From an uncultured Hyphomicrobiales bacterium (lineage in GTDB: Bacteria; Pseudomonadota; Alphaproteobacteria; Rhizobiales; Beijerinckiaceae), in NCBI GenBank assembly GCA_903903935.1, contig CAIVAX010000468.1:1-5850 (forward strand): DNA of 5,850 nucleotides, read 5' to 3'. The translations under genes were made by a program, and so were the position numbers. Under the pieces are notes generated by a model. The model searched no databases. It had not been told where the DNA came from and saw only the letters and a program-made list of their open reading frames with translations. Shown piece after piece: positions 5,700 through 5,850 of the stretch (position 1 is the stretch's first letter; each line of letters begins with the position of its first letter).

Positions 5700-5850
5700 T
5701 TAAACTGTCTTGAGACCACAAGAGTTAAAAGCCGCGCGCACAGCGCTCTTTTCCTCCTCGCTCAAATCAAGCATGGGGGGACGCACACGCCCACCCACTT
5801 GGCCTAAAAGTTCCTGCCAATATTTAGGATGCGCGTGCGGCTTTTCTGCA
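5700..5850 (-). CDS. C-terminal end of a DapA/dihydrodipicolinate-synthase-family protein (partial)
   Basis: Only the last 49 residues are in the window, ending at TAA (5702-5700); the rest lies beyond the right edge. The visible tail HPKYWQELLGQVGGRVRPPM, then LDLSEEEKSAVRAAFNSCGL, resembles the end of class I pyruvate-type aldolases/lyases of the DHDPS/NAL family, where a VRPP element precedes the final helix. The catalytic Lys and Tyr residues are out of view, so the reaction cannot be read. The stop lies 16 bases before the dioxygenase ATG on the same strand, indicating one transcript. In that context it may act on a keto acid made in the aromatic pathway, but this is inference. Confidence 0.65.
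   Translation of the reverse strand, partial: AEKPHAHPKYWQELLGQVGGRVRPPMLDLSEEEKSAVRAAFNSCGLKTV

Noticed and set aside
5390..5713. Plus-strand frame of 107 codons opposite the dioxygenase
   Set aside because: The minus strand carries a dioxygenase with all catalytic residues in place; the plus-strand product is not recognisable.

Overview
The window looks like chromosomal DNA from an alphaproteobacterium, most likely a member of the Hyphomicrobiales (Rhizobiales). The evidence is the run thrS - yidD - IscU-like scaffold - folE, an arrangement I recall from that order, together with the rhizobial character of the IscU-like protein. Base composition is moderately GC-rich by eye. I cannot name a genus.

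Layout. (1) Positions 1-2812, minus strand: a co-directional set reading leftwards. It comprises an IscU/NifU-N-like Fe-S scaffold (2812-2354), YidD, a membrane-insertion efficiency factor (2233-1883, TTG start), and threonyl-tRNA synthetase (1745 to beyond the left edge, lacking its C-terminal end). A 14-bp tandem repeat array lies between the scaffold and yidD. (2) About 2813-2977: a divergent control region with an 8-bp inverted repeat around a possible scaffold promoter and an AT-rich palindrome. (3) 2978-4307, plus strand: folE (GTP cyclohydrolase I), a hairpin, then a secreted PEBP/YbhB-type protein. A good intrinsic terminator follows it. (4) 4341-5850, minus strand: a tight operon reading leftwards. 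It comprises the tail of a DapA/dihydrodipicolinate-synthase-family protein, 3-hydroxyanthranilate 3,4-dioxygenase, and an aspartate-dehydrogenase (NadX/DUF108) family protein. The NadX-like gene converges on the PEBP gene, and its stop codon lies inside the PEBP terminator hairpin.

How the genes fit together. The left part is housekeeping: translation, membrane protein biogenesis, Fe-S assembly and pterin synthesis. The right operon handles an aromatic amino acid derivative. The dioxygenase product, 2-amino-3-carboxymuconate semialdehyde, either cyclises to quinolinate (the NAD precursor) or is degraded further. Aspartate dehydrogenase makes iminoaspartate, which is also a quinolinate precursor, so the pair points either to NAD synthesis or to a catabolic route with an NAD(P)-dependent dehydrogenase step. 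No RNA genes, mobile elements or CRISPR arrays were seen. I found no clear evidence of a wholly new system. The most unusual items are the repeat array, the scaffold lacking its third cysteine and the dioxygenase-NadX pairing.
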